Shown here piece after piece: positions 19,601-28,923 of a stretch of DNA of 53,745 bases; position 1 is the stretch's first letter; the number at the start of each line of letters is the position of its first letter. The position numbers were made by a program, and so were the translations under genes. The DNA comes from Alphaproteobacteria bacterium (GTDB lineage Bacteria; Pseudomonadota; Alphaproteobacteria; Paracaedibacterales; CAITNM01), in contig CANJXJ010000001.1 of NCBI GenBank assembly GCA_947478955.1, positions 1-53,745 on the forward strand. The letters are read 5' to 3'. The notes below the pieces were generated by a model, which did no database searches, had not been told where the DNA came from, and was given only the letters and a program-made list of their open reading frames with translations.

Positions 19601-20852
19601 ATAGTGCTTCGCCACCTTCTACGGTTGGTGGTTCACCTGGGCGCAAAGCGCGATAAATATCCATCAACGCTTCATCACGATTTTGGTTTTTATCGGTTTG
19701 CAATGTGTTAAGCAAATACGCACCGATGTTAACATGGTCTATGTTTAACAAATCGAATGATTTAACTTTTTGCTCATTCAAAATTTCCATTGTGTCAGCA
19801 GAAAGTAAATCGCCTGCTTCAATGTAGACTTCGCCTGTTTCAACATTAATGTAATCGTTAGCTAAATAGCTGCCATATAAATTTTCATCGGAAAAAGCAA
19901 TTTGCTTAAGGCCCTCAGTCTCTAATTTTTTTGCAAGACGTGGAGTAATTTTTGTATTAGCTTCAACCGCTACTTCACCGGTTTCAGCGTTGATAATATC
20001 ATGGGTTGGCTTAGCACCCTTCCAACGATCAGAAACATACTCAGTAACCCAAAGTTTTTTATTTCTTGTATAGGTCACTCTTTCATAAAAGGTATGAATG
20101 ATCTCTTCACGAGACATGCCCATAAGATCTTTTGGATCTAAATCTTTTTTAGCCTTTTTAGCTTTTTCTTTTTCTTGTTCTGTGTAAGCACTATCAAGTG
20201 CCATTAACAAAGTTGTAACAGGAAGTTTGCGACGACGATCTACACGAACGCATATTTGGTCTTTTGGATCAAATTCGAAATCGAGCCAAGAACCACGGTA
20301 TGGTACAATTCGTCCAGCATAAAGGATTTTACCAGATGCATGAGTTTTACCCTTATCGTGGTCAAAAAATACGCCAGGGCTTCTATGCATTTGGGAAACA
20401 ATAACGCGCTCAATACCATTCACGATAAACGTACCGCGATCGGTCATTAAGGGGGTGTCGCCAATATAGACATCTTGTTCTTTAATGTCACGAATCGAGC
20501 GTGAGCCAGAATCACCATCGACATCCCATACAACAAGACGGAATGTAACCTTAAGGGGAGCTGCATACGTTAATCCACGCGTGCGGCACTCTTCCTCGTC
20601 AAATTTTGGCTTTTCAAAGTCATAGTGGAAAAATTCTAAATGGGCTTTCCCGGAATAATCCTTGATAGGAAAAATGGAATTGAAAACCTCTAAAAGCCCT
20701 GTATTGTCACGCTTTTCATGGCGGACATTAAGCTGCAAGAATGCTTCATAAGAATTCTTTTGCAAGGCAATGAGATTTGGTAATGGTGCAACTTCTTGAA
20801 TGCGACCAAAATTTTTACGAAATCGCTTACGACCAGTAAATGAGCGAACCAT
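16683..20852 (-). CDS. rpoB: DNA-directed RNA polymerase subunit beta
   Basis: Beta subunit, 1389 aa, full length. The rifampicin pocket ([20 protein letters not shown] and [15 protein letters not shown]) keeps the residues usual in sensitive enzymes (Asp, His and Ser at the three main resistance positions). The conserved beta C-terminal regions [18 protein letters not shown] and [13 protein letters not shown] are intact. With beta' it forms the catalytic core, binding initiating nucleotides and the hybrid. It follows rplL after a 205-bp gap containing a terminator-like hairpin, the classical place where ribosomal-protein and polymerase expression are uncoupled. Confidence 0.99.
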   Translation of the reverse strand: MVRSFTGRKRFRKNFGRIQEVAPLPNLIALQKNSYEAFLQLNVRHEKRDNTGLLEVFNSIFPIKDYSGKAHLEFFHYDFEKPKFDEEECRTRGLTYAAPLKVTFRLVVWDVDGDSGSRSIRDIKEQDVYIGDTPLMTDRGTFIVNGIERVIVSQMHRSPGVFFDHDKGKTHASGKILYAGRIVPYRGSWLDFEFDPKDQICVRVDRRRKLPVTTLLMALDSAYTEQEKEKAKKAKKDLDPKDLMGMSREEIIHTFYERVTYTRNKKLWVTEYVSDRWKGAKPTHDIINAETGEVAVEANTKITPRLAKKLETEGLKQIAFSDENLYGSYLANDYINVETGEVYIEAGDLLSADTMEILNEQKVKSFDLLNIDHVNIGAYLLNTLQTDKNQNRDEALMDIYRALRPGEPPTVEGGEALFRALFFDAERYDLSAVGRVKMNARLGLDTPDDVRVLNKADIVSMVRTLLELRDGKGEIDDIDNLANRRVRSVGELLENQFRVGLVRMERSIRERMGSVDIDTVMPNDLVNAKPVAAAIREFFGSSQLSQFMDQTNPLSEITHKRRLSALGPGGLSRDRASFEVRDVHPTHYGRICPIETPEGQNIGLINSLATYARVNKYGFIESPYRKIRDGKVTDEVVYMNALEESRYIIGQASVEIDEDGNIVEEFVTCRKTGDTGIFPRTNVDYIDVSPKQLVSVAASLIPFLENDDANRALMGSNMQRQAVPLLRAEAPLVGTGMEAIVAKDSGAVITAKRDGVVDQVDGKRIVIRVTEKDSDNKSGVDIFNLLKFQRSNMSTCINQRPLVKKGDVVKRGDIIADGPATELGELALGRNVLVSFMSWQGYNFEDSIVISERIVQDDVFTSIHIEEFELMARDTKLGNEDITRDIPNVGEEGLRNLDEAGIVYVGAEVNPGDILVGKVTPKGEAPSTPEEKLLRAIFGEKASDVRDSSLRVPPGVSGTVVEVRIFSRRGIERDERSIALERQEIDRLAKDREAERAILERSFSSRLRELLIGNKFSSGPKGLTKGKEITAEMLAELHPAEQKKIIVSDEKVMEEIEDMKTEFDGSCARLQATFEDRVEKLRRGDELPPGVLKSVKVFIAVKRKLQPGDKMAGRHGNKGVVSKVVPMEDMPHLEDGTPVDIILNPLGLPSRMNVGQILETHLGGAVAGMGRQINDMIVKYHDNELAVKDIRAKLLDIYTDKKDQKDIKLLDDDQLMEMAGNLRKGVPIASPVFDGATHEEINNALIYANQPTFGQVDLFDGRTGEPFDRKVTVGYIYMLKLHHLVDDKIHARSIGPYSLVTQQPLGGKAQFGGQRFGEMEVWALEAYGAAYTLQEMLTVKSDDVVGRMKVYEAIVRGDDNMETGIPESFNVLVKELRSLGLNVAFEQFE

Positions 20853-21007
20853 GCGCTAAACTCCTACACGATAAAACGGGTGCTAAAAAAAAGACATGCG
20901 AAAATTTTTTGTATAAATCGTTTGAAAATACTATAAAGCGCATACCTAACACAAATAACTTTGTTTTAAATAAAATTTATAAATCAGATAGTCCCAAAGA
21001 CTAGCCT

Positions 21008-21052
21008 AAAAAAATACGCTCAGCAAGCTCCTTCATAGAAACCACTGAGCGT
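21008..21052 (-). terminator. rplL-rpoB terminator/attenuator
   Basis: On the minus strand just after the rplL stop: arms ACGCTCAG and CTGAGCGT around a 21-base loop, then A and seven T. It lies upstream of rpoB, where partial termination sets the ratio of ribosomal protein to polymerase in well-studied bacteria. Full or partial termination cannot be told from the sequence. Confidence 0.75.
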
Positions 21053-21057
21053 CAAGA

Positions 21058-21429
21058 TTATTTTACAGAAACTTTAGCTCCAGCATCTTCTAGCTGCTTC
21101 TTAAGTTTGTCTGCTTCGTCTTTAGAAACACCTTGCTTAACTGGTTTTGGCGCACCTTCAACAAGATCTTTAGCTTCTTTTAAGCCAAGACCAGTGATCG
21201 CACGAACTTCTTTAATTGCATTAATTTTGTTCGCGCCGCCATCTTCAAGAATAACGTCAAATTCAGTTTGGACTTCTGCAGCTTCTGCATTCGCAGCAGC
21301 AGGAGCAGCAACTGCAACAGCAGCTGCGGCACTTACGCCCCAAGTTTCTTCTAGTAATTTTGAAAGCTCTGCAGCTTCTAATACTGTTAATGCTGATAAG
21401 TCATCAACTATTTTTTTTAAGTTAGCCAT
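21058..21429 (-). CDS. rplL: 50S ribosomal protein L7/L12
   Basis: L7/L12 stalk protein, 123 aa. The N-terminal dimerisation helix (about 1-35) is followed by an Ala-rich flexible hinge ([18 protein letters not shown]). The C-terminal domain that recruits GTPase factors contains [20 protein letters not shown]. Two dimers bind L10 at the stalk base and stimulate EF-Tu, EF-G and IF2. It is 31 bp downstream of rplJ in the standard order. Confidence 0.99.
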   Translation of the reverse strand: MANLKKIVDDLSALTVLEAAELSKLLEETWGVSAAAAVAVAAPAAANAEAAEVQTEFDVILEDGGANKINAIKEVRAITGLGLKEAKDLVEGAPKPVKQGVSKDEADKLKKQLEDAGAKVSVK

Positions 21430-21460
21430 TTATATTCTCCTAATTTTGTCTCGCTATTGA

Positions 21461-21967
21461 TTAACCATTTGATTTTGCTGAGATTACCCTTGCAACTCGA
21501 GCACCAGGCTCTTGAAGCAATATCGCCAACTTTGTAGCTGGCGTACTAATAATCGCAATAAGCTTACTACGCAATTCATCAAGTGATGGCAACGTAGCCA
21601 AAGCTTTTACTTCAGCTTGTTTCAGAACTTGTCCATTAAGGCATGCTCCTACAACTTGGATCTTGTCATTTTTGTTTGCAAATGTGACAAGCGCTTTAGC
21701 TGCAGCAACTGGATCTGCTGAATAGGCCAACGTCGTTGGGCCCACTAGCATTTCTGTTAAACCTTCTAGCTTTGTTCCTTTTACGGCAATCTGAGCAAGG
21801 GTGTTTTTTAAAACCTTAAATTCTGCATTTGCAGCACGCATTTCACGACGCAGTTTTGTTACTTCATCAACGTTTAAACCCGTTTGACGAGCAACAACTA
21901 CTAGAGATGATGCCTCTAGTCGCTGGCGCATATCGGCTACCAATGCTTCCTTTTGCATACGGTCCAT
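21461..21967 (-). CDS. rplJ: 50S ribosomal protein L10
   Basis: L10, 168 aa, the stalk base that binds 23S rRNA and carries the L7/L12 dimers on its C-terminal helix (LDELRSKLIAIISTPATKLA). The N-terminal RNA-binding domain begins MDRMQKEALVADMRQRLEAS. Expression is autoregulated in many bacteria through the leader RNA described just upstream. A Shine-Dalgarno GGAG precedes the ATG. Confidence 0.98.
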   Translation of the reverse strand: MDRMQKEALVADMRQRLEASSLVVVARQTGLNVDEVTKLRREMRAANAEFKVLKNTLAQIAVKGTKLEGLTEMLVGPTTLAYSADPVAAAKALVTFANKNDKIQVVGACLNGQVLKQAEVKALATLPSLDELRSKLIAIISTPATKLAILLQEPGARVARVISAKSNG

Positions 21968-21989
21968 TGTTATACTCCTTCACTCGTTA

Positions 21990-22108
21990 CTTTATTGAAA
22001 CAGAAAGGGAAGAGCTAATGCGCAAGCCCTTGCTGTCTATGCAGGCAGTTTTCACTATTAAACGGTTTCCCGAACCCACAGTCTTGGACAGGATAGGCTC
22101 CTGTTCCT
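21990..22108 (-). promoter_or_regulatory. ribosomal protein L10 leader (autoregulatory RNA)
   Basis: The rplA-rplJ gap on the minus strand contains the elements of an L10 leader: CCAAGACTGTGGG, then an A/T-rich middle, then CTGCATAGACAGCAAGGG, with complementary segments able to fold into the multibranched structure. Known function in the family: the L10(L12)4 complex binds it and represses rplJL translation. The call rests on position plus these conserved blocks. A covariance-model search would settle the boundaries. Confidence 0.65.
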
Positions 22109-22110
22109 AA

Positions 22111-22132
22111 TCCCATAGGTTTCCCTATGGGA
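22111..22132 (-). other. stable hairpin after rplA
   Basis: Nine-bp arms TCCCATAGG and CCTATGGGA with a GAAA tetraloop on the RNA strand, seven bases after the rplA stop. No T-run follows, so an RNA end-stabilising or processing role is likelier than termination. It abuts the L10 leader. Confidence 0.55.
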
Positions 22133-22138
22133 ATACTA

Positions 22139-22816
22139 TTATTCAACCGAAAATTGTAGGCCTGGGCCCATGGTTGAACTTAAAGTCAATTTTTTGATGT
22201 AGGTGCCTTTAACGCCAGCTGGGCGCGCTCTTGTGATTACATCAAGCAATGCCTTAATATTTTCTTCTAGCGCCTTTTCAGCAAAACTAGCTTTGCCAAC
22301 GCGGGAATGCACAACGCCTGCTTTTTCAGTGCGGTATTCAATCTGTCCGCCTTTAATTGCAGACAACGCAGCAGCCACGTCCATGGTAACAGTACCAAGT
22401 TTCGGATTTGGCATTAGCCCACGAGGACCTAATATTTTAGCAACCTTACCTACAACACCCATCATATCTGGGGTGGCAACGCATTTATCAAAAGGAATTT
22501 CTCCTTTTAAAATTTGATCAACAAGTTCTTCCGCACCAACAAGGTCAGCTCCTGCTTTTTTAGCTTCTTCGGCCTTTGGACCGCGAGCAAAAACAGCGAC
22601 CTTATAAACCTTACCTGTACCGTGAGGCAAACTTAAGACGCCGCGAATATTTTGCTCCGCTTTTTTAGCATCTACGTTAAGGTTGATAGCAATCTCAACC
22701 GTTTCATCAAACTTTGCGGTTGCATTGGTCTTTACCAATTTAACGGCATCACTTAGTGAGTACGTTTTGTTAGCATCTACAGTTTTGAGTGCATTTTGAA
22801 TACGCTTACCTGTCAT
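22139..22816 (-). CDS. rplA: 50S ribosomal protein L1
   Basis: L1, 225 aa, standard length. It contains the signature region [14 protein letters not shown] and the N-terminal block [20 protein letters not shown]. It forms the mobile L1 stalk that escorts deacylated tRNA out of the E site, and in many bacteria represses its own L11-L1 mRNA. It lies only 3 bp after rplK, as usual. Confidence 0.99.
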   Translation of the reverse strand: MTGKRIQNALKTVDANKTYSLSDAVKLVKTNATAKFDETVEIAINLNVDAKKAEQNIRGVLSLPHGTGKVYKVAVFARGPKAEEAKKAGADLVGAEELVDQILKGEIPFDKCVATPDMMGVVGKVAKILGPRGLMPNPKLGTVTMDVAAALSAIKGGQIEYRTEKAGVVHSRVGKASFAEKALEENIKALLDVITRARPAGVKGTYIKKLTLSSTMGPGLQFSVE

Positions 22817-22819
22817 AAC

Positions 22820-23251
22820 TTACGCCCCCACAACTTCTAAGCCCATTGAACGAGCAGAACCAATAAGCATTTGGCAAGCCGCATCAAGATCATGAGCGTT
22901 TAAGTCTTTCATTTTTATTTCTGCAATTTCGCGAATCTGATCCATTGTTACTTTTCCAACAATTTCACGACCTGGCGTTTTTGTGCCCTTTTGAAGGCCT
23001 GCAGCTTTTTTCAAAAAGAATGTGTTTGGGGGTGTCTTTGTGACAAACGAAAAGGTACGATCAGCGTACACTGTTATCACAACTGGCAACGGCGTTCCAG
23101 GCTCAACCCCTTGGGTTTGCGCGTTGAAAGCCTTACAAAATTCCATGATATTCAAACCGCGTTGACCCAATGCTGGACCAATTGGCGGAGATGGGTTAGC
23201 TTTTCCAGCGGGCACCTGGAGCTTAATATAGCCCGTAATCTTTTTTGCCAT
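22820..23251 (-). CDS. rplK: 50S ribosomal protein L11
   Basis: L11, 143 aa. The N-terminal Pro-rich domain reads [21 protein letters not shown], and the C-terminal 23S-binding domain includes [20 protein letters not shown]. It forms the GTPase-associated centre with L10 and is needed for the RelA-dependent stringent response where that exists. The order nusG-rplK-rplA is canonical. Confidence 0.99.
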   Translation of the reverse strand: MAKKITGYIKLQVPAGKANPSPPIGPALGQRGLNIMEFCKAFNAQTQGVEPGTPLPVVITVYADRTFSFVTKTPPNTFFLKKAAGLQKGTKTPGREIVGKVTMDQIREIAEIKMKDLNAHDLDAACQMLIGSARSMGLEVVGA

Positions 23252-23305
23252 AATTCCTCACTAAATTGAGCTGTGGTGCGGCTAGGCAGCCTTCCACAGA
23301 TTTAC

Positions 23306-23842
23306 TTATTGTTTTTCGACCTGACCAAATTCAAGCTCAACAGGTGTTGGCCTTCCAAAAATCATGACCGAAACCTTCAAGCGACCTTTGTCCTGGTCAA
23401 CTTCTTCAACGAAACCGCTGAAAGAAGTAAAGGGCCCGTCGCAAACGCGAACTTGCTCTCCTACTTCGTATACCACATTATGCTTGGGCTTTTCAATAGA
23501 ATCTTGGACTTGCTGCAGAATTCGCTTTACTTCTGATTCGCCAATTGGGCTTGGTTTGCCTTTAGCGCCTAAGAAACTAGATACTCTTGGGATATCACGC
23601 ACTAAATGCCATGTTCTGTCATTAAGTACCATTTTCACAAGTACGTAACCTGGGAAAAAATTTTTCTCAGCATTAACCTTCTTGTTGCCTTTGCGAATTT
23701 CCACAACTTCTTCTGAAGGCACTAAAATTTGCTCAAACATGTCGCTTAAGGAATGCTTTTCAGCTTGCTCACTAATAAGCTGGGAGACTTTTTTTTCAAA
23801 TCCTGAGTATACGTTCACCACGTACCACTTGGCAGTTAACAT
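23306..23842 (-). CDS. nusG: transcription termination/antitermination factor NusG
   Basis: NusG, 178 aa. The NGN domain ([18 protein letters not shown], then [11 protein letters not shown]) binds the clamp helices of RNA polymerase. The C-terminal KOW domain ([20 protein letters not shown]) contacts Rho or ribosomal protein S10. It is 6 bp after secE, the standard arrangement, so the translocon subunit and the elongation factor share a transcript. Confidence 0.99.
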   Translation of the reverse strand: MLTAKWYVVNVYSGFEKKVSQLISEQAEKHSLSDMFEQILVPSEEVVEIRKGNKKVNAEKNFFPGYVLVKMVLNDRTWHLVRDIPRVSSFLGAKGKPSPIGESEVKRILQQVQDSIEKPKHNVVYEVGEQVRVCDGPFTSFSGFVEEVDQDKGRLKVSVMIFGRPTPVELEFGQVEKQ

Positions 23843-23848
23843 AATATT

Positions 23849-24058
23849 TTATCCAATAATTAGATGTAATAAACGATAAATAATTTGGTCTACAACCAGA
23901 AAATACGCCGCTGCTATAATTGCAAATATAAACACAACCACCGTTGTAACCCGTGTTTCCTTGCCTGTCGGCCAGGTCACCTTGCGGACTTCCTGACGAA
24001 CTTGAGCAATAAACTCAGGGATTTTTTTTGTAAGTGGTATCTTGGTTTGATCTGTCAT
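23849..24058 (-). CDS. secE: preprotein translocase subunit SecE
   Basis: Short SecE, 69 aa. It has a single C-terminal transmembrane helix (VVVFIFAIIAAAYFLVVDQI) and the conserved cytoplasmic amphipathic segment FIAQVRQEVRKVTWPTGKE. It clamps SecY in the Sec translocon. The single-helix form is the norm in alphaproteobacteria. The first protein-coding gene of this operon, downstream of tRNA-Trp. Confidence 0.98.
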   Translation of the reverse strand: MTDQTKIPLTKKIPEFIAQVRQEVRKVTWPTGKETRVTTVVVFIFAIIAAAYFLVVDQIIYRLLHLIIG

Positions 24059-24162
24059 AAAGCGTTTCCTTAAAACACAGCGGCAAAATGCTTTGTCTGT
24101 CTAAACAGACTTATTAGCAATTTGTATAAGATTCGTGGGAAAATGTCCACAGAAAAACAACT

Positions 24163-24239
24163 TGGCAGGAGTGGAGGGTCTCGAACCCCCAGCCTTCGGT
24201 TTTGGAGACCGACGCTCTAGCCAATTGAGCTACACTCCT
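24163..24239 (-). tRNA. tRNA-Trp (CCA)
   Basis: Cloverleaf on the minus strand: acceptor AGGAGTG / CACTCCT, D-arm, anticodon loop CTCCAAA (anticodon CCA), T-loop TTCGAGA, discriminator G, and an encoded CCA end. It sits directly upstream of secE, a classic bacterial order. Confidence 0.97.
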
Positions 24240-24266
24240 AGAAATTACCTTTCAGCAATCATTCTT

Positions 24267-24295
24267 GTTTTAGATTAAGGATGAATTTTTGTCCA
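24267..24295 (-). promoter_or_regulatory. candidate sigma-70 promoter for tRNA-Trp
   Basis: On the minus strand, TGGACA then 17 bp then TAAAAC, ending about 28 bp before the tRNA start. Matches are partial (four of six in the -10), so this is a candidate only. Confidence 0.35.
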
Positions 24296-24305
24296 GGAAA
24301 ATATC

Positions 24306-24334
24306 TTGCATTTTCTCAAGGGAGCAGCTATATA
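24306..24334 (+). promoter_or_regulatory. sigma-70 promoter for the initiator tRNA
   Basis: TTGCAT (24306-24311), 17-bp spacer, TATATA (24329-24334), with the tRNA beginning 13 bp after the -10. Good match to the housekeeping consensus in both boxes. Confidence 0.65.
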
Positions 24335-24347
24335 TAGTTTACCTTAT

Positions 24348-24424
<77 letters not shown>

Positions 24425-24432
24425 ATTAAGTT

Positions 24433-25002
24433 TCAAGCAGTTTTTCGTGAAACATTTAAGCAAACATCTCCACTGAAATGTACAACGGATTCTTCCGATT
24501 GAATTTCATAAGCGTTTGCCGTAATGGTGTTTTCATGGTGGCAGGCTTTTATACCTTGATCACCCGCAATGTCTTGAGTTTGCGTATTGAGCACCGCATG
24601 TTCAGTTGTGGCTTTAAGCCCGGAATGATGATCAAAATTAACTTTTTCAAAAAAGTGAACTTCTCGATTAGCTTCATAATAAGACGCCTGGTTTGATTTT
24701 AATGATGAAGGACCAGCTGGCTTTTCAAAGGTACCAACCGGATTGTTCAATGTTATTTTATCGCTTGCTTGCACAGCCTCATGGGCGTTCACAAGCAACC
24801 GCGCTTGGGTTGAAGGATTATGAGATACTAATTTTAGCATTTTTGCTTGGGTTTTATTGGTAACCGAAACCGAAGCTTCTTTTACCTGAGTCGTTTCTGA
24901 CACCACATCTTTCGATGAGCCTTCTGTCAGTAAAAATAAGCTTATACCTACTATTGCGACCGGGAAAAAATACCGGAATACGCGATTAGTTTTACGACGC
25001 AT
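24433..25002 (-). CDS. lptC: LPS export ABC transporter periplasmic protein LptC
   Basis: LptC-like, 189 aa: a single N-terminal membrane anchor (FFPVAIVGISLFLLTEG, residues 12-28) followed by a periplasmic beta-jellyroll region with the family pattern of alternating strands (PVGTFEKPAG, ASYYEANREVHFFEKV, HFSGDVCLNV). LptC passes lipopolysaccharide from LptB2FG to LptA. In most proteobacteria lptC is directly followed by lptA and lptB. Here those two lie about 10 kb away, and this gene is alone between an initiator tRNA (tail to tail) and tRNA-Leu (upstream, same strand). Identification rests on architecture and fold pattern. Confidence 0.8.
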   Translation of the reverse strand: MRRKTNRVFRYFFPVAIVGISLFLLTEGSSKDVVSETTQVKEASVSVTNKTQAKMLKLVSHNPSTQARLLVNAHEAVQASDKITLNNPVGTFEKPAGPSSLKSNQASYYEANREVHFFEKVNFDHHSGLKATTEHAVLNTQTQDIAGDQGIKACHHENTITANAYEIQSEESVVHFSGDVCLNVSRKTA

Positions 25003-25067
25003 ATACCCTCAAAAAAAATTGGCCCAATTTAATGATAGCGCAGAAAAATTAATAAAGCCCTAAGTAT

Positions 25068-25152
25068 TGGTGCCCCCGGGGAGACTCGAACTCCCACGTC
25101 CTAGGACAACAGATTTTGAGTCTGCCGCGTCTACCAGTTCCACCACAGGGGC
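25068..25152 (-). tRNA. tRNA-Leu (CAA)
   Basis: Class II tRNA with a long variable arm on the minus strand: acceptor GCCCCTG / CGGGGGC, D-arm with TGGTAGACGC, anticodon loop CTCAAAA (anticodon CAA, reads UUG), T-arm with GTTCGAGTC, discriminator A and encoded CCA. Confidence 0.95.
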
Positions 25153-25264
25153 GCTAGGTGATAATACTCGTTTTTTAAAAATCGTCAAAGAAAATCTGAA
25201 AAAGATTGAACCATTTTTGAATTTAGGCTGGAATTAACGGATAAATCAATTTACGGAACTTGAA

Positions 25265-25852
25265 ATGAAGAAAGTTATTTTTTTAAGCATGCTAATGGTA
25301 TTTTCTTTTTTGGAGGCTAGCACTCTTGTTGCTCACGCTTTATCTGATAACCCTTGGGGGAGAAAGGCTAACCCTCGCACTTTCCCTCCTTTGCTTGAAA
25401 ATGTTGATGCTTCTGATAGAAAACCCGCTTGGTGGGGTTTTCCCATTCTACCAACCAGTTGCCCCCAAAATGTTGCTGGTCTTTTTGATAGAATAGGAAC
25501 AAGGGTAAGTTCTTCAGCCATATTAGACAGGGTGAGTTCTGCATCGACTAATGCCTTAGATAAAACGCACCAAAATAAAAAGCTTGCCCAGGCCCTTTTT
25601 GGGGTAGAGCTTCCAAAGCGTGAGTCAAAGCTCTCAAAGCCTGTGGACATAAAAGTTAGGGCATCCCAACACACCACACCATATAGAATTCAAACAGAAG
25701 AAAGGCGCAACAGAATAGCTGCAGGTAAACACTTAAGAGGTTATCAACATGCTAGCGTTTCATTTCCCTTTAGCAAAAGAACTGGCCGCCCAACCCCACT
25801 GTCTAAAAAATATAATAATCAACCGAGATATAAACCAACAGGGCGTAACTAA
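25265..25852 (+). CDS. secreted hypothetical protein, 195 aa
   Basis: Not recognised. Signal peptide at residues 1-25 (MKKVIFLSMLMVFSFLEAS, cleaved near AHA). The N-terminal mature part contains Trp-rich stretches (DNPWGRKANPRTFPPLL, RKPAWWGFPILP). The C-terminal third is basic and polar (KRTGRPTPLSKKYNNQPRYK) and likely disordered. No transmembrane segment after the signal. It stands alone between tRNA-Leu and a GST gene. A basic, export-targeted, lineage-specific protein of this kind could be a surface or secreted factor, but nothing in the sequence proves it. Confidence 0.65.
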   Translation: MKKVIFLSMLMVFSFLEASTLVAHALSDNPWGRKANPRTFPPLLENVDASDRKPAWWGFPILPTSCPQNVAGLFDRIGTRVSSSAILDRVSSASTNALDKTHQNKKLAQALFGVELPKRESKLSKPVDIKVRASQHTTPYRIQTEERRNRIAAGKHLRGYQHASVSFPFSKRTGRPTPLSKKYNNQPRYKPTGRN

Positions 25853-25893
25853 CACGCTTTACAATAGCTAGAGCTTTGGGCTAAAACCTTAAC

Positions 25894-26580
25894 ATGCGTG
25901 TACTCCATTATTATCCATTATGTCCATATTCTCGCAAGGTGCGTTTGTGCCTTGCTGAGAAGAAATTAGATTTTTCCCAAGAGACAACAAACTTTTGGGA
26001 AAAAAAACCAGAGCTAACAAATCTTAATCCCTTGGGGCATGTGCCCGTATTGATTGATTTGAATGGTTCTATTTTGACTGACAGCACGGCAATTGTAGAG
26101 TACCTAGAAGAAGCATACCCAGACCGTAAGTTATACCCGGAAGAGCTTTTAGCCCGAGCCGAAACCCGTAGGTTAATGGCTTGGTTTGATACTCGTTTTG
26201 CCCAAGAAGTAAGCTTGGTGATTTTGTGGGAAAAAGTAATTAAACGCCTGGCATCAAAAAGTGCCGGTCAATCATGCCCTGGTCCTGATTCCAATCTTAT
26301 TCGAAACACCAAAATTACAATGGTGAATCATCTAGAGTATTTGGCTTGGCTAATCGATAGGCGCAATTGGATTGCTGGAGATCATTTTTCCATTGCCGAT
26401 ATTACAGCAGCTGCGCACATTTCAGTGGTTGATTATTTTGGTGATATTAACTGGGAAAAATTTGAATCAGTTAAAAGCTGGTTTATGCGGATTAAGTCAC
26501 GACCAAGCTACCGTGGATTTTTCAGTGATAGGGTTCCAGCTATTGCACCAGCACCACATTATACTGAGTTGGATTTTTAA
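25894..26580 (+). CDS. glutathione S-transferase family protein
   Basis: GST-fold protein, 228 aa. The thioredoxin-like N-domain begins MRVLHYYPLCPYSRKVRL, with Cys10 in a glutaredoxin-like CPYS position. The cis-Pro loop is NPLGHVPVL, and the glutathione gamma-glutamyl contact is DSTAIVEYLEE. The C-terminal helical domain carries the N-capping motif FSIADITAAAHIS. The substrate is unknown; members serve in detoxification or as stringent-starvation-like regulators. It converges on comEC with only 3 bp between the stops. Confidence 0.88.
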   Translation: MRVLHYYPLCPYSRKVRLCLAEKKLDFSQETTNFWEKKPELTNLNPLGHVPVLIDLNGSILTDSTAIVEYLEEAYPDRKLYPEELLARAETRRLMAWFDTRFAQEVSLVILWEKVIKRLASKSAGQSCPGPDSNLIRNTKITMVNHLEYLAWLIDRRNWIAGDHFSIADITAAAHISVVDYFGDINWEKFESVKSWFMRIKSRPSYRGFFSDRVPAIAPAPHYTELDF

Positions 26581-26583
26581 CAC

Positions 26584-28659
26584 CTACGTCCCCTCATAAA
26601 AAGAAACACACCAAGGCCTAGTTCCAAAGTAAGTTTTCAAAAAATAAAACCGCAAAGGGTTTTTGTACACAGCCACGCCACCTTCGTATTGAATAATATT
26701 TCTATCGATGACTTTTGGAATGCGAAATCCGTGTTTCTTTAATGTACGCTCATATCCAAAAGTAATCACGGCATCAACCTTGGCGCCTTCATTCATAATG
26801 TCGTGTAAGTATTCTATGCCCTCTTTAGGGGAAGTAATTAAGACCAGGTTAGGGGATTGGAAATGGTGGTATTCCTGTTCCCATTTTTGCTGCTGACTAG
26901 CCCCCCATTCTTGCCCCCAAATATCAATTGTAAAAGCATTGCGTTTAGCATTATCAGAAACATATACTACGCCTTCATGAAGGAAGGCCATGATATCATT
27001 TTGCTGGCTGATATAAGCAAAGGGAAGTTCAAAGCTTCGCCACAAGATAATCCCCAAAGCTATGGGAATCATTCCCAGCCACCGCCATGCTTTTTTCCAT
27101 AAGCATACCCACAACATACCAAAACTGAATATAACTAAGGCATGGGAAGGTACAGCCTTAACTTGTATGGCAGCGCCAGGCAACAACGCTATTTTTTGGG
27201 CAATCAGGCACAATAAATTCAAGCTTTTTTCCCATAACCAAAAAAGAATATCGCTTCCTCCGAACGCTAGGAAAAGCACGCTAAAAAGCCCTAAAGGCAT
27301 GACAAAAAATCCTACCAAGGGAATTGCTAATAAATTTCCCAAAATTGCTTGAGCGGTAAATCGCTGAAAAAATGCCATGCTATAGGGCGTTGTTGCAAGG
27401 GATGCAATAAGGGTGGTCATGAAAATTCCAAAAACTCCCCATAAAACCTTTTTAAGGCCTAAAAAATTGCTAGAATGTTGAAATACTTTTTCTTGTAAAA
27501 CGTGCCAGGCTGATTCGTAAAATGCTAGTAATCCTAGCACTGCTGCAAATGACAGCTGAAAGCTTGCTGACAATAAACTTTGGGGAGAAAACATCAGTAC
27601 TACAATTGCTGCTAAGGCGAGGCTTCGCATCGAAAAAGCCGTGCGATCTAAACATACCGCCAGCATCGCCAGGGTGATCATAATAAATGACCGTTGAACT
27701 GGAATACCAAAATTGGCGAGGCCCATGTAAAACATGCTGGCAATTACTGCCAAACAAGCAGCAACTTTTTTAGGGGAAAATGCCATAGAAAATGCGGGCC
27801 ATAAGCACATTAAACGGCGCAGCAATAAAAATACAAGACCGGCTACCAAGCTTAAATGCAGTCCTGAAATTGCTAGCACATGGGCAAGCCCAGCATCAGC
27901 AAATGACTGGCGTAATTTATGGGAAATATAGCTACGATCGCCCGTCACCAGTGCAGATGCTATCGCGCCGTAAGGTTCTTTTAAATGGGATAATAATTTT
28001 TTAGTAAGGGTATGACGATACTGGGAAAATGGCTTAGCCGCAGCTCGTTGGTGATTTAAGATTTCACCCATGCGTGCTGTGCCACCAATGCCTTGAAGGT
28101 ATGCTGCTCGTCGTGCAAAATATCCGTGTAAACTGCTTGGCATTGGAATAGGATAAATGCTTGCATCAACTTTTAGCTGGTCATGAATTTGCAATTCTTG
28201 AGCTAACTCTCCTGAAATATTTAAACGAAGCTTTGCAGAATAATTTGTATCGTTAATTTTTACCCGGTCTAAAATAATCCTGTAGGTGCCATCATCTTTG
28301 TAAGGGTGATTTTCAATAGACTCTATGCGTCCAGAAATATCTGCATTTTCTTGAGTGGTCTTAAACATCTGCGTGGTATTAAAGTGTACGCGTACCCCTA
28401 TCAGGCAAAAACCAACACTAAACCCTGCAATGATACAGAAACCTAGGCCTGTGCTGGGGTTTTTGTATATCCATAAAGCTGCAATTATCCCCAGAAGAAA
28501 TATAAAAATGTAAACCCAAGCGTTAGGTTCCTGATCCAAATTAAAGTAGGTGCCAATGCCAAAAATTAATCCAACTGGAAACCAGTGAACCCACCTTGAG
28601 TACTCCGCAAAATAAGCGGTTAACAATTTTAATTTTAAATTTTCTATGAGTGCGTACAA
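26584..28659 (-). CDS. comEC: ComEC/Rec2 family DNA-uptake channel protein
   Basis: ComEC, 691 aa. The N-terminal membrane segments and soluble DUF4131/OB-like domain occupy about residues 20-190. The competence domain begins at VTGDRSYISHKLRQSF and contains the hallmark HVLAISGLHLSLVAG, followed by about eight membrane helices. The C-terminal metallo-beta-lactamase nuclease domain of Gram-positive ComEC is absent, replaced by about 130 soluble residues, as in many alphaproteobacteria. The family carries single-stranded DNA across the inner membrane. In this window comF and an MshL/PilQ-type secretin are also present, though unlinked. Whether the organism is actually competent cannot be judged. 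Confidence 0.9.
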   Translation of the reverse strand: MYALIENLKLKLLTAYFAEYSRWVHWFPVGLIFGIGTYFNLDQEPNAWVYIFIFLLGIIAALWIYKNPSTGLGFCIIAGFSVGFCLIGVRVHFNTTQMFKTTQENADISGRIESIENHPYKDDGTYRIILDRVKINDTNYSAKLRLNISGELAQELQIHDQLKVDASIYPIPMPSSLHGYFARRAAYLQGIGGTARMGEILNHQRAAAKPFSQYRHTLTKKLLSHLKEPYGAIASALVTGDRSYISHKLRQSFADAGLAHVLAISGLHLSLVAGLVFLLLRRLMCLWPAFSMAFSPKKVAACLAVIASMFYMGLANFGIPVQRSFIMITLAMLAVCLDRTAFSMRSLALAAIVVLMFSPQSLLSASFQLSFAAVLGLLAFYESAWHVLQEKVFQHSSNFLGLKKVLWGVFGIFMTTLIASLATTPYSMAFFQRFTAQAILGNLLAIPLVGFFVMPLGLFSVLFLAFGGSDILFWLWEKSLNLLCLIAQKIALLPGAAIQVKAVPSHALVIFSFGMLWVCLWKKAWRWLGMIPIALGIILWRSFELPFAYISQQNDIMAFLHEGVVYVSDNAKRNAFTIDIWGQEWGASQQQKWEQEYHHFQSPNLVLITSPKEGIEYLHDIMNEGAKVDAVITFGYERTLKKHGFRIPKVIDRNIIQYEGGVAVYKNPLRFYFLKTYFGTRPWCVSFYEGT

Positions 28660-28670
28660 GTTTACCTACC

Positions 28671-28702
28671 CTAGTTTCCCTCTGGCGTGACCAGAGGGCC
28701 TA
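28671..28702 (+). repeat. type-B palindromic repeat, copy B1
   Basis: Stem CCCTCTGG (28678-28685), loop CGTGA, stem CCAGAGGG (28691-28698), preceded by TAGTTT and followed by GGCC. See the findings for the family comparison. Confidence 0.75.
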
Positions 28703-28772
28703 GTTCTATAGAATTACTTGATCAATATAGAGTGAAAGTATTAACAAAAATGCAGGATGTTGAAGATACTCA

Positions 28773-28806
28773 CTGTACCTTACGGTCAAGCCGTAGGGAA
28801 ACTAAA
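28773..28806 (-). repeat. type-B palindromic repeat, copy B2 (reverse)
   Basis: Reverse orientation: the minus strand reads TTTCCCTACGGCTTGACCGT (28799-28780). Stem TACGG / CCGTA around TCAAG on the plus strand, with one mismatch further out. Confidence 0.65.
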
Positions 28807-28820
28807 GAAGATAAATACTT

Positions 28821-28910
28821 CTAGCTTTCCTCGAGCTCAACTCTCCAGTTTTCCTCGGGCTTAATCCCAGGACCTCTTTTTAGTTTTCCTCTGGCTTGGC
28901 CAGAGGAGCC
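28821..28910 (+). repeat. cluster of type-B repeats (degenerate copy, B3, B4)
   Basis: Three head-to-tail elements: a degenerate one at 28821-28846, B3 at 28848-28874 (CCTCGGG CTTAA TCCCAGG) and B4 at 28881-28910, a perfect stem CCTCTGG (28888-28894) / CCAGAGG (28900-28906) with loop CTTGG. With B1 and B2 they fill nearly the whole 264-bp gap between comEC and xseB. Confidence 0.7.
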
Positions 28911-28923
28911 ACCCTACGCCTCC

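Noticed and set aside
22111..22132. Terminator after rplA
   Set aside because: Strong stem but no T-run; the downstream L10 leader and rplJL are expected to be co-transcribed.
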